Positions 33,066 through 41,463 of a stretch of DNA of 62,320 nucleotides are shown here, piece by piece. Every line of letters starts with the position of its first letter. The first letter of the stretch is position 1. The notes under the pieces were generated by a model. That model searched no databases. It worked only from the letters and a program-made list of their open reading frames with translations, and was not told the DNA's origin. Origin of the DNA: JBFWNG01 sp050251195 (GTDB lineage Bacteria; Bdellovibrionota_B; Oligoflexia; Oligoflexales; Oligoflexaceae); contig JBFWNG010000019.1 of the NCBI GenBank assembly GCA_050251195.1, positions 1-62,320 of the forward strand, in the 5' to 3' direction. The position numbers were made by a program, and so were the translations under genes.

Positions 33066-33097
33066 CTTACACTTTGATTTTTCAAGAGCACTGTAAG
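33066..33097. promoter_or_regulatory. dyad in the copA/copZ divergent control region
   Basis: CTTACA (33066-33071) and TGTAAG (33092-33097) flank an inner dyad TTGA-TTTT-TCAA. The symmetric position between the two divergent copper genes suggests an operator; I do not recognise it as a CueR or CsoR site. Confidence 0.4.
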
Positions 33098-33155
33098 ATC
33101 GTCCCGGATTAGGCGTTTTATAGTCTGTGTACTTAAACCAAGAAGGAGACTTAAC

Positions 33156-33362
33156 ATGTGGGAATTAAAAACGGAAGGTATGACCTGCAACCATTGCATC
33201 AAAGCGATTACCAATGCGGTAAAAGATATTGATGACAAAGCGGAGGTATCTGCCGATCTTACCGCTCAAACGATTAAGATCGACAGCTCTCGCAACCTGA
33301 ACGACTTAATCAAGTCGATCGAAGAACAAGGGTATCCCATAAGGGAAAAAAAAGGACTCTAG
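33156..33362 (+). CDS. copZ: CopZ-like copper chaperone (HMA domain)
   Basis: 68 aa, a single ferredoxin-like HMA domain with GMTCNHC (residues 8-14), K-A-E-V-S-A-D-L strand and a SIEEQGYPI ending. Expected to carry Cu(I) to the CopA ATPases in the cytoplasm. AAGGAG stands before ATG 33156. It ends before a 10-bp-stem hairpin and is convergent with the CorE-like gene. Confidence 0.92.
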   Translation: MWELKTEGMTCNHCIKAITNAVKDIDDKAEVSADLTAQTIKIDSSRNLNDLIKSIEEQGYPIREKKGL

Positions 33363-33384
33363 GTATACATGGGCGCGACGGAAA

Positions 33385-33413
33385 TCGACTGCCTGGCAAG
33401 TAAAGGCAGTCGA
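33385..33413. terminator. bidirectional hairpin between copZ and the CorE-like gene
   Basis: TCGACTGCCT and AGGCAGTCGA form a perfect 10-bp stem with a 9-base loop between two convergent genes. No T run follows on the plus strand, so it may act as a weak terminator or RNA-stability element. Confidence 0.55.
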
Positions 33414-33421
33414 ACTCCGGA

Positions 33422-34018
33422 CTACCCGCAGGTGCAATTCAGGCATCCATGCTCTGCGCAGGTCCCACAAGATCTTTCCAAACTGGTTCGGAGTGCCTTC
33501 CTGGCCCTATGAAGCCGAACGTAAAGATTATTTTCTGTAACCCCCAAGTCGGACGCAACGGTGGTGAGGTCATCTCCTTGAAGATCGATTCGGTGAAGAA
33601 GATCTGCATATTCTGCTTTTAGAGTTTGTAAGAGTTGATTCATGCATTGACAGACCTCGGCTTCCAGTTCGTTCGAAGCGTCGTTTTGGTCCTTGCCCAT
33701 ATCTTCGAGACTTCGGAGGAAGGCGTCCTGTCCTTTCATTTCTCTGGCTTTAGAGCGATAATAGTCTATAAGGGTGTTCTTGAGTATTCTGAAAAACCAG
33801 GCGACCACTGTAGTTTCTTCCTGTGTTTTGGGAGGGACTTCTAGGGCTTTCCTTAGGCTTTGTTGTAGGAGATCCTCTGCAACTTCTGGGCTTCCGACGC
33901 GTTTTGAGAGAAACGATAAAAATCCCCTATGATTTTCCACAAGAACAGAGAGAAGTTTGGGGTCAAGCGGCCGAAGGACGGATTCTGAAACTGGATCAGC
34001 TGTAGGTGAAGGACACAT
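33422..34018 (-). CDS. CorE-like ECF sigma factor with Cys-rich C-terminal domain
   Basis: 198 aa. Region 2 (FLSKRVGSPEVAEDLLQQSL ... WFFRILKNTLIDYYR) and region 4 (LTTVASDLGVTENNLYVRLHRARKAL) are normal for ECF sigmas. The C-terminus adds CGTCAEHGCLNCTCG, with a further Cys pair (CQC) before region 4. In Myxococcus CorE a Cys-rich tail of this kind senses copper and switches the sigma on and off without an anti-sigma. The location next to copZ and copA fits. Start ATG 34018 has GGAG ten bases upstream. Confidence 0.85.
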   Translation of the reverse strand: MCPSPTADPVSESVLRPLDPKLLSVLVENHRGFLSFLSKRVGSPEVAEDLLQQSLRKALEVPPKTQEETTVVAWFFRILKNTLIDYYRSKAREMKGQDAFLRSLEDMGKDQNDASNELEAEVCQCMNQLLQTLKAEYADLLHRIDLQGDDLTTVASDLGVTENNLYVRLHRARKALRTSLERSCGTCAEHGCLNCTCG

Positions 34019-34298
34019 GATGTTTGCTCCTGTGTTTTGAGTGGGTTAGGTGGAATATCATAGGGAACTTGTTGGGCCCGCTCAATATAGTAAGACGGAG
34101 TCGGTGGCGAAATCTTACACCGATCTGCAAAAAAAATCCCTATAAAATACAGCCTATTATACTACAGCCGCGTTTTGTAATTCAAAGACGCCATGATTTG
34201 CCATAATACTGGCATATCGACGTTTCTTTCAAGACGGTAAAAGTGTCCCGTCCTCCTAGGAGAAAAGCCTGATGGTGTTCTTTTTCGCTTAAAGTGAG
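34019..34298. other. 280-base divergent region without a gene
   Basis: Control region between the CorE-like gene and the PepSY gene. I see no TGTCACA promoter and no strong dyad; the part before 34299 has a CTCCTAGGAG palindrome (34254-34263) that probably includes the ribosome site. Confidence 0.4.
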
Positions 34299-35036
34299 AT
34301 GCTTATGGCAATTTCGCGGTCAAAAAAAATAAAAGTGCAGGTAAGAAAATTCCATCGATGGCTCGGTATTGCGGTTGGTGTGCAGTTATTTTTTTGGACC
34401 GTCAGCGGCGTTTTCTTCAGCTGGGTGCATATCAAGAAGGTTCGAGGCGAGGATATCGCACGCGAGAAGGATGAGTCGTTCCTCGAACTGCCTACATCCG
34501 TTGTTTCGGCTTCCGATGTTCAGAACATACTTGGCCAGCCCGTGCGCGAATTACGGGTAAAATCGTTCCAAGGCAAAGCAGTTTATGCGGCTTACATTGG
34601 CGAGCGTTTACCGTTTGCATTGGTTGATGCCGAAACCGGAGGGCTGTTGGACGAGATAAGTGCAAACGATGCCAAAGTCTTTGCACTGCGAGATTATGCC
34701 GGGGACGGGGAAATCGTCAAGATCGAGAAGGTCGCAAAAAACAACGTGCCTGTCTATCAAGTGGCTTTCAACGACACGAGAAAGACAGAACTTCTCGTCC
34801 ATCGAGTAGATGGAACAATAATTTCTAGGCGCAATACAATCTGGTATATTTACGACTTTCTTTGGATGCTTCATATTCTAGACTTTGAAGAGCGAGAGGA
34901 TTTTAACAATAAGATTATTAAGGGAGTCTCCATTTTTGGTTTAGTGACGATCTTAAGCGGCTATGCCTTGTTTCTAAGCAGCAGGCGCCGAGACAAAACG
35001 GTAAAGAGCCCTGCGACTTCAACAAGCGTCAGTTAA
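34299..35036 (+). CDS. PepSY-domain membrane protein
   Basis: 245 aa. An N-terminal membrane segment (FHRWLGIAVGVQLFFWTVSGVF) with the PepSY-associated H-x-W pattern, a periplasmic PepSY-like domain (KNNVPVYQVAFND, TELLVHRVDGTI), then NTIWYIYDFLWMLHILDF and a final membrane segment (GVSIFGLVTILSGYALFL). Proteins of this build are linked to metal reduction or uptake at the membrane. The gene is convergent with the multicopper oxidase and overlaps it by four bases. The ATG could also be the second Met (MAISRS, 34305). Confidence 0.8.
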   Translation: MLMAISRSKKIKVQVRKFHRWLGIAVGVQLFFWTVSGVFFSWVHIKKVRGEDIAREKDESFLELPTSVVSASDVQNILGQPVRELRVKSFQGKAVYAAYIGERLPFALVDAETGGLLDEISANDAKVFALRDYAGDGEIVKIEKVAKNNVPVYQVAFNDTRKTELLVHRVDGTIISRRNTIWYIYDFLWMLHILDFEEREDFNNKIIKGVSIFGLVTILSGYALFLSSRRRDKTVKSPATSTSVS

Positions 35037-37213
35037 AATCGGTACTGCGCTCCCACTCCGGCATCCGATTCTGTAAACATGAGACCAGCCGCCAAAGACC
35101 AGTTGGAAGCATACATGAGCGACGCCTCAAACTCGGGGCTAGCGCCCTGTCTGAAAGAAGCATCGATATCTGAGAATATATATTTTGTCCATTGGAGCCT
35201 TTTCTCGATATCCAAGCGGACCATGCCTTTGTGGTCAACGAAGAATTGAGTTTCGATAAGCATTGGTAACGTGTAGCCAACGCCTAAAACGCCACGTGTT
35301 TTGTCTTCGCTAAACTCGGAAAAGTAACTGGCCCCGCCGATGAGATAAAAAAATTGCGAGTACCAACGTTTGTACAGCAGATCCGCCTCGGATTCTTCAA
35401 GGTCTGTATATTTTCTGGATTCAAATCGAAGTCCTAATGAATCCCAAGTTCTCATCAGCTCAAACGCGCCCTGAATATGGTTAGTCGATGCTTCAGCCAT
35501 TCCTCGAGAATAAATATGATCATGGAGATGCGGATCATGATGCTGGTATGGAGCGATTTCTTTACCAGGCGTAAAGGTGGCATACTTGACCACACGAGCC
35601 ATGCCTGTTTTCATGTGATAGAGATTGTGGCAGTGGAGCATCCACTCACCAGGCTCGTTCGCGAAGAATTCGATCGTCCTTGAACCGTGTGGAGGAACGT
35701 CAACCGTATGTTTCATAGGTGAAAAATCTCCCGCCTCGGTCAACACGCGAAAAAAGTGGCCATGGAGGTGAAAAGGGTGGTGCATCATTGTTTCGTTGAC
35801 AAAAGTGAACCTTACGACGTCACCTTCATTAATGATAATGTTGCGGTCCTGATCGATTGTTTTATCGTTGATAAACCAAGTGTATCGTTCCATATCGCCA
35901 CCCAACGCCAGTTTTACGTCATGGATGCGTTTTGATTTTTCAAAGGCGGTGCTATTTGGCGAACGAATACCGTCAACAGTTAATGTTTCAATTGTTGAAG
36001 TTTCAGCGGTATCTCCGGTTTTCATTTTACTGTGGTCCATCTTGCTGTGGTCCATCTTGCTATGGTCAATAGCGCCGTCGGTAGTCTCTTGTGCCTGCGG
36101 TGGCGCAGACTCACTGTGGTTCATTTTGCTATGATCCATGCTGCCATGATCCATGCCGCCGTGACCCATACTGCTATGGTCCATCCCAGCGTACATATTC
36201 GGGAACTGTTTGTCAGGCGCGGGAACTTTTTCTCCGTCGCCGATCCAACCGGACGCATACCCGGTGACGTCCTGGCAAGTGGCTCTCAGTTCAAAGTTCT
36301 TCGCTTCGTTTGGCATTTCAAATAAGATGTCATAAGTTTCGGCCATTCCAATGAGGATTTCTTTTGCCATCACGGGCTCTATATCCACACCGTCCGCAGA
36401 AATAACTTTCATGGGATTTTGGCCTAGGGATAGGTAAAAGTAGCTGGAGCCGGCCGCATTGATAATCCGCATTCGAACTCTTTCGCCTGGTTTCGGAATT
36501 GCAAGCTGCGAATCTTTTTTGCCGTTTATTAGAAATGCGTCGTAACCGACATCGGAAAGGTCCATACCTCCCATACGAATCCATTCGTTCCCGAGGTGCG
36601 TCTTTAGTCCTCCGGCCTGGATTGCCCCAATGTAGGAGCGCATGGTGCCCTTCTTGTAAGTATAATAGTCACCATCTTTTTTTAGATTACGGACGATTTG
36701 GTCTGGATTTTCATCAGACCAGTCACTGAGGACGACGACGATATCCTTGTCGTACTGTATCGTCTTTTCTTTGGGATGAATGATTAGGCCCCCATAGACG
36801 CCTTTTTGCTCTTGGGTATGCGTGTGCGAATGGTACCAATACGTCCCATGCTGACGAACCTTAAAGCGGAACGTATAAGACTCGCCTGGCTTTATGGGCG
36901 GGGTATTCACATAAGGGACCCCGTCCATTTCTGGTGGGAGCAAGATGCCGTGCCAGTGGACTGAGAGTTCATCGTCCGGGATTTCGTTTTTCAGGACGAT
37001 TTCGGCATCATCGCCCTCCGTAAACTCAAGCGTTGGAGCAGGGATGCTACCGTTAATCATTAAGGCGAAGTCAACGGTTTGCTTTCCGCTGAGGTTAACT
37101 TGCCCTCTTGTTGCGGTTAATTCATAATGGACCGTTTTAGCGAGTAAAGGCATGGAGACGAGGGCATTTGCGAGGGAGGCTAGTATGGATAGGAGCAACC
37201 GGTTGTATACCAC
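35033..37213 (-). CDS. multicopper oxidase fused to a CopB-like outer-membrane barrel
   Basis: 726 aa from GTG 37213 (GAAGGGAAAA upstream; the ATG at 37249 lies before the predicted transcript start). Signal peptide YNRLLLSILASLANALVSMP. Three cupredoxin domains with all copper ligands: HWHG, HSHTH, HPFHLHG and HCHNLYHMKTGM. A Met/His-rich stretch (MDHSSMGHGGMDHGSMDHSK and more, about 340-400) stores copper. From about residue 570 a new domain begins, with beta strands ending in GVGAQYRF, as in CopB/PcoB barrels. Cu(I) oxidation tethered to the outer membrane is the likely job. Confidence 0.88.
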   Translation of the reverse strand: MVYNRLLLSILASLANALVSMPLLAKTVHYELTATRGQVNLSGKQTVDFALMINGSIPAPTLEFTEGDDAEIVLKNEIPDDELSVHWHGILLPPEMDGVPYVNTPPIKPGESYTFRFKVRQHGTYWYHSHTHTQEQKGVYGGLIIHPKEKTIQYDKDIVVVLSDWSDENPDQIVRNLKKDGDYYTYKKGTMRSYIGAIQAGGLKTHLGNEWIRMGGMDLSDVGYDAFLINGKKDSQLAIPKPGERVRMRIINAAGSSYFYLSLGQNPMKVISADGVDIEPVMAKEILIGMAETYDILFEMPNEAKNFELRATCQDVTGYASGWIGDGEKVPAPDKQFPNMYAGMDHSSMGHGGMDHGSMDHSKMNHSESAPPQAQETTDGAIDHSKMDHSKMDHSKMKTGDTAETSTIETLTVDGIRSPNSTAFEKSKRIHDVKLALGGDMERYTWFINDKTIDQDRNIIINEGDVVRFTFVNETMMHHPFHLHGHFFRVLTEAGDFSPMKHTVDVPPHGSRTIEFFANEPGEWMLHCHNLYHMKTGMARVVKYATFTPGKEIAPYQHHDPHLHDHIYSRGMAEASTNHIQGAFELMRTWDSLGLRFESRKYTDLEESEADLLYKRWYSQFFYLIGGASYFSEFSEDKTRGVLGVGYTLPMLIETQFFVDHKGMVRLDIEKRLQWTKYIFSDIDASFRQGASPEFEASLMYASNWSLAAGLMFTESDAGVGAQYRF

Positions 37214-37253
37214 TTTTATTTTCCCTTCTGTAACATAGTTTCGCAGCATCTCA

Positions 37254-37283
37254 TATTACTGGGAATGGTCCGGATTTGTGACA
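37254..37283 (-). promoter_or_regulatory. ECF-type promoter of the multicopper oxidase
   Basis: On the minus strand TGTCACA (37283-37277), 16-base spacer, AGTAATA (37260-37254). The predicted start near 37247 excludes the ATG at 37249 and supports GTG 37213. Confidence 0.65.
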
Positions 37284-37337
37284 GACTAACTAAAATTTAG
37301 CCAAGTGCAGAGAAATTCGAACTTTTGACTAGAAATT

Positions 37338-37898
37338 TCATGCTTGGTTCATCTGGGGCGACCTACGAGTGCCGACCTTACGCATCAGCCGAGAGAACCT
37401 TTGCCTTACGCTGGCGTTCGTCAGGCTTTTACTTTTGGCAATGTCGTCGAAAGCCTCGTTTCCCAAGAGCCTTCGTTCGAGCAATTCACGTTCTTCCTCA
37501 CTTAGCCCTGCAAGAATGGTCTGAAGTTCTTCACGGGCCATGAATGAGGCTTCAAAGCTGGGATCGCAAGACCTTTCCAGCTCCTCAAACTTTATTTTGG
37601 ACCTCTTTTTTGACCTGTCGATGAGCACGTTGGTAGCAATCGCAAATACCCATGGCAGGGCACGCTGGGCTGGATCATAGGTCATAATTGAGCGGTGCAG
37701 CCGTAAAAACGTGTCTTGAAAGGCCTCTTCAGCTTCCGTCCGATTTCCTATTCGTGAGAGAAAAAACTTATATATGATCGAATGGTTCTTTCTATAAAAT
37801 CGATCAAAGGCATTAAAATCCCCTTGTTGGTAGCGCGAAAGGAGCTCGCCGTCAATGTCGGGATCCTTCGGGGATAAGCTATTGCCATTGTCTGCCAC
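37338..37898 (-). CDS. ECF sigma factor (copy 2)
   Basis: 186 aa, paralogue of the sigma at 30189-30731. Region 2: FDRFYRKNHSIIYKFFLSRI, EAEEAFQDTFLRLHR and AQRALPWVFAIATNVLIDRSK. Region 4: NEAFDDIAKSKSLTNASVRQ and RFSRLMRKVG. It is divergent from the second membrane protein (37966), 67 bases apart, and the intergenic region holds a TGTCACA promoter for that protein. No separate promoter of that type faces the sigma gene, so it may not be autoregulated. Confidence 0.9.
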   Translation of the reverse strand: MADNGNSLSPKDPDIDGELLSRYQQGDFNAFDRFYRKNHSIIYKFFLSRIGNRTEAEEAFQDTFLRLHRSIMTYDPAQRALPWVFAIATNVLIDRSKKRSKIKFEELERSCDPSFEASFMAREELQTILAGLSEEERELLERRLLGNEAFDDIAKSKSLTNASVRQRFSRLMRKVGTRRSPQMNQA

Positions 37899-37914
37899 AA
37901 TTTCTCCGAGTATA

Positions 37915-37943
37915 TGTCACAAATTCGAAGTTTTTAAGTACTA
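37915..37943 (+). promoter_or_regulatory. ECF-type promoter of the second membrane protein
   Basis: TGTCACA (37915-37921), 15-base spacer, AGTACTA (37937-37943), 22 bases before ATG 37966. Confidence 0.6.
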
Positions 37944-37965
37944 CACCATAGAGGAAAAGTAAGAA

Positions 37966-38463
37966 ATGCCAAAGGTATCCGAGTCTATACGAAATCGAAT
38001 ATATACGATGGTGCAGCGGGATCTTGAACCCAGCCGAGTCGTCGTACATTCAAAGATTGCCGGAGCCATCTTCGCCGGGGGGCTATTTTCGTTATTTATG
38101 TGCGCCCAACTTGGGTATGGCCTGTCCGACTTCTCTCATGGGACCCATAAGGTCCTTATGGACTTTGGCGGCTTCTATGGGTGCACCGCTATTTGCGGGT
38201 TATTGTTCTCAATCGTTCCGGTCGTCGTTCTTAAGCTCTGCACGTCTGATGTGCAGTATTCCCTTTTGCTCCGAAGGGAACGTTGGGCTTTTGTGGGGTG
38301 GATTACGGTATTCGGGGCATTTCTAACGCTGCGGAATAGTAGGCCGGATTCAATCCTCGTATTGGCTTTATGGGGCGGACCTGCACTCCTTAGCTTCTAC
38401 GCCCTGAGCCTATCCCTAAAATGGATTGTTTCAGCATCAAAATATTGTGAGAGTGAGCTTTGA
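37966..38463 (+). CDS. multi-pass membrane protein, putative anti-sigma partner (copy 2)
   Basis: 165 aa; four or five membrane segments (AIFAGGLFSLFMCAQLGYG, TAICGLLFSIVPVVVLKL, WAFVGWITVFGAFLTL, SILVLALWGGPALLSFYAL). The N-terminus VSESIRNRIYTMVQRDLEPS matches that of copy 1. Pairing with the adjacent divergent ECF sigma suggests a membrane anti-sigma that releases it under copper stress; this is inference. Its stop is followed within 15 bases by the haem-binding gene, so both are driven by the 37915 promoter. Confidence 0.7.
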   Translation: MPKVSESIRNRIYTMVQRDLEPSRVVVHSKIAGAIFAGGLFSLFMCAQLGYGLSDFSHGTHKVLMDFGGFYGCTAICGLLFSIVPVVVLKLCTSDVQYSLLLRRERWAFVGWITVFGAFLTLRNSRPDSILVLALWGGPALLSFYALSLSLKWIVSASKYCESEL

Positions 38464-38477
38464 AGGGAAAGAGATCT

Positions 38478-39068
38478 ATGCCGGCACATCAAAATTGGGA
38501 GAATCGGCTTTGGCAACGTTTTTTAATGGCTTCGATAGGGCTCGGTTTTTTGACGAGCTATGAAAGCACGGTTTTGGCGCATGGGAATAAGCACCACGGT
38601 GAGCACCATGATGATTCCGAAGAGCACGAAACTTTGCTTCCGGCAGAAGCAGCCGAAACTCAAAAGGAAAATATTGATCACACCGGGCAAGTAAATACCA
38701 ATTATTTGGCAAGTGTTAAGTCGATCTTTCAAAAAAGTTGTGCCAATTGTCATTCAAACAAAACGGTATATCCTTGGTACTATCCCCTCCCTGGGGTCAA
38801 ATACCTTATAGATGGTGATATAGCGGAAGCAAGAGAGCACATGGAAATCTCAAATGATTTTCCTTTTGCCGGACACGGCTCTCCCGAGGAAGATTTGGAA
38901 GCAATCCGTACGGTGGTTGATGAAGGCACCATGCCCCCCCTATCTTACAGGGTAATGCATCCCGACTCTGCCTTGTCAGACCAGGAAAAGAAGGTCATTT
39001 CCGCGTGGGTGCAAGAGAGCCTGGAAGGATTCGAAAGGGCGGCCCATAAGCTAGGTGGAGGGCCTTGA
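38478..39068 (+). CDS. periplasmic haem-binding protein (c-type, Haem_bd-like)
   Basis: 196 aa from ATG 38478 (GAAGGGAAAGAG upstream). Signal peptide FLMASIGLGFLTSYESTVLA, then a His/Glu-rich stretch (HGNKHHGEHHDDSEEHE) that may bind metal. The haem site CANCH (about residue 92) is followed by SNKTVYPWYY and AREHMEISND, the pattern of the haem-binding Haem_bd family. Role in electron transfer to or from the copper oxidase is inference. A hairpin (GGAGGGC/GCCCTCC, 39057-39077) spans its stop. Confidence 0.85.
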   Translation: MPAHQNWENRLWQRFLMASIGLGFLTSYESTVLAHGNKHHGEHHDDSEEHETLLPAEAAETQKENIDHTGQVNTNYLASVKSIFQKSCANCHSNKTVYPWYYPLPGVKYLIDGDIAEAREHMEISNDFPFAGHGSPEEDLEAIRTVVDEGTMPPLSYRVMHPDSALSDQEKKVISAWVQESLEGFERAAHKLGGGP

Positions 39069-39099
39069 ACGCCCTCCAGCACATAATCGAGAAACTATC

Positions 39100-40020
39100 T
39101 TATAAATTAACAACGAAAGGGGCAGTCACGATTTTGCCATCGTAGCGAAATTGGATCCAAACCTTATACAGTTCTTCCGCAAAGGAATGCGGCTGATGGC
39201 CCGCAGAGAAGCTCAACACGCTGGTACATTGCTCCGCGAAGTTGTGCCCACCACCATGGCCTCCGCCGTGACCGCCACCAGGCATCGAATGCAAGTGCTG
39301 AAATTTCTTTTCTTGGGCGGACGCGCCAGCAACGCTCACCATAAGAGCATGTCCACACATCCCCAACCACGGCTGTAGGTTTGCGACTTGCACGTATTGT
39401 CCAGCCTGCAATTCAAGAATTGTCGCCATGAGTGATCTGTCATGCTGGCCGCCGTGAATCATGAATTCCACTTTATATCGAGATCCCTCACCACTGACTT
39501 CACCTTCGTCATCCAAAAACTTCACGATCGTACCGTTAGGCTGCTGTGGATCCGGTGTGACATCTGGTGTCGGTGACTCACCTTCAGCGCGTAATTCTAG
39601 ATGCGTAGTTTCTGGTTCCGAACCCTGTGGCTTTGTCTCAATGAAAACGAAATGTTTACCACCTTGGGCAATTGCACGAGTAGAGTCTTGGTTATCAGGA
39701 TCTTCTGTCGCCAAATTCACTCCGATGTTAAACAGACCGGTTTCTTGATCGAGATATGGGTGGATGTGGGAGAATTTCTCCAAGTCGCGGCTGATAATTA
39801 CCATGTGCATGTATTTTTGATCTACGGGTTCAAAATTTACGACTTGTTGGTTAGTGTTCCGGTCTTTAACTTCGATAGTCAGGGTAGTGGGCTCACGAGG
39901 AACGACAATAGGATCGGTGGCGCCATTTACGGAGATGGAGTCTTGGAGATGCTCTCCTAAGGCGAAAGGACTGAATAGCCCTGCGCTTAAAAACAAAACG
40001 GAAACTAGAGTTGTTTTCAT
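39100..40020 (-). CDS. secreted His-rich copper-island protein
   Basis: 306 aa from ATG 40020; the upstream open frame lacks a signal sequence. Signal peptide TTLVSVLFLSAGLFSPFALG. Two similar beta domains: the first has KYMHMVIISRDLEKFSHIHP, a pattern of His/Met ligands, and the second KVEFMIHGGQHDRSLMATIL with LGMCGHALMVS and FQHLHSMPGGG. A GGGHGGGHGGGH stretch follows. It is very likely a periplasmic metal-binding protein. No closer family name. Confidence 0.65.
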   Translation of the reverse strand: MKTTLVSVLFLSAGLFSPFALGEHLQDSISVNGATDPIVVPREPTTLTIEVKDRNTNQQVVNFEPVDQKYMHMVIISRDLEKFSHIHPYLDQETGLFNIGVNLATEDPDNQDSTRAIAQGGKHFVFIETKPQGSEPETTHLELRAEGESPTPDVTPDPQQPNGTIVKFLDDEGEVSGEGSRYKVEFMIHGGQHDRSLMATILELQAGQYVQVANLQPWLGMCGHALMVSVAGASAQEKKFQHLHSMPGGGHGGGHGGGHNFAEQCTSVLSFSAGHQPHSFAEELYKVWIQFRYDGKIVTAPFVVNL

Positions 40021-40209
40021 AATTTTTCCTTTCCAGTTCAAAAACACACACGGCCCTTGGGCACGCAAGAGCGGTATACAGGGAAAGATCGCCATAGGGA
40101 ACAAAAAGTTAAAAAATGTTAAAGGGGTATTTTGTCCCATGTAATTAACGCTTTATCAGGCCATCTCTCAATAACGACGATGGGACGGGAAAAGCCCATA
40201 CCCAAGCTT

Positions 40210-40674
40210 TCAATTACGGTCGCACAAGACCGGAACGACAACTAGGTTACCGTTGGCACCGAGTTCTTCGGCAATAAGCTGGCCAATGGGTTTGCCGCTT
40301 TTTGTCTTCAATGTAATAGGTGCAACAAAAAGATCATTTGGGCCTACGTCCGTTAAGATTGCAGCCGAGACTCTTTCGTTCATCGTAAGGGTTAGCTCAA
40401 TGGTTTGCCCAACTGATGAATCTCGCACGGTTCCCTTGAGGTCGGCAGCGATGTCCATCATGGGTAGTTCTGTCGCGACGCCACGTTGGACTGCCGGTAG
40501 GATCTTTAGTCCACAAACAGATAGATTCGGGTAATGAACTTCCAGGAGCGCTTCGTTTTGTGTCGGGTTGATTATGCAAGCGTTCTCGCTAAAAATCACA
40601 CAGGCGGAATTGCGGTCAATAGCGAAACCATTTGCTGAAAAAAGGGTCGCGATGGTCAACACGATAGATTTCAT
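40210..40674 (-). CDS. secreted hypothetical protein
   Basis: 154 aa from ATG 40674, with signal peptide SIVLTIATLFSANGFA. Mature part has three Cys near the start and one at the end (NLSVCGLKILP ... VVPVLCDRN), likely two disulphides, and beta-rich sequence. No family recognised. Downstream neighbour on the same strand is the His-rich protein after a 189-base gap, so it may have its own promoter. Confidence 0.6.
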   Translation of the reverse strand: MKSIVLTIATLFSANGFAIDRNSACVIFSENACIINPTQNEALLEVHYPNLSVCGLKILPAVQRGVATELPMMDIAADLKGTVRDSSVGQTIELTLTMNERVSAAILTDVGPNDLFVAPITLKTKSGKPIGQLIAEELGANGNLVVVPVLCDRN

Positions 40675-40852
40675 AAATGCCTCTCCAGAAAAAGTCCTTG
40701 ATTGGACATCCTTCTGTAACGAAGTCGCAGCTATTTGGCAACTTATACAATCTGATACCATTCATAAGCTTAGGTTATGGTTCAAACTCGTTGCATTGAG
40801 GCAAAGGTAGGAACTACTCAGGGCGGGTTGTCGAAAACGCCATCTCATGCAC

Positions 40853-41197
40853 TCAATGGTTATGAGTTTTTTGATATTTTTCAAAAGTAGCCTTGTTTTC
40901 AAAATAAACAACGGAGCCGTCCGTCCCGTGGGCGATGTAAGCTGTCGCTTTGTCCACCTTCTTCTGCGTCACTGGGTCGAACCCGGTTCTTGCCGAAGCA
41001 TCGGTCTCAAGCGTCTTTTTACAGCCCTGGCAACAGCCATAGTAGGTTTTGTCGTCTACCGTCACCGGAATTTGCTCGGTTGGGAAGACGTGGTCCGTTA
41101 CCATGCACACGCGGTTGGTTACAACTGGCGTTAGGTGATTTGCTAGGGTCAGGGTAGGAAACAAGGTCAAGAACAGCGCAAGTATGGTCCTCTTCAT
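40853..41197 (-). CDS. secreted YHS/TRASH-like metal-binding protein
   Basis: 114 aa with signal peptide ILALFLTLFPTLTLA. CMVTDHVFP ... YYGCCQGCKKTLE is a YHS/TRASH-type Cys motif that binds Cu or another soft metal; KVDKATAYIAH and a YFENKATFEKYQ ending follow. Cys pairs CC and GC are close together. It closes the copper island, next to the conjugation region. Confidence 0.75.
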   Translation of the reverse strand: MKRTILALFLTLFPTLTLANHLTPVVTNRVCMVTDHVFPTEQIPVTVDDKTYYGCCQGCKKTLETDASARTGFDPVTQKKVDKATAYIAHGTDGSVVYFENKATFEKYQKTHNH

Positions 41198-41443
41198 AGG
41201 ATCTCCAAGAGATTACCGTTATCCTACTACGAAAATTATGAGAAAATCCAAAGAGAGTAACGTTCGATCGTCAGCAGCGCAAACTTGACGCTCTTAATCT
41301 TGCATCGCGATCATTTTCTGACCATTTTAATAAATAAATGGCCAGACTCTGTCCATTTATCACCACCTCTTTCGCGCTTAAGTATCAAATTTAGCTGGCG
41401 CCAAAAAATTATTTCAAAATGAAAACCGAAGTTTGAGGCCCGC

Positions 41444-41460
41444 TTTTAGCGTCGCTAAAA
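41444..41460. promoter_or_regulatory. palindromic operator candidate before the tra operon
   Basis: TTTTAGCG and CGCTAAAA arms around one base, immediately upstream of the predicted -35 box. Typical place for a repressor of transfer genes. Confidence 0.45.
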
Positions 41461-41463
41461 AAG

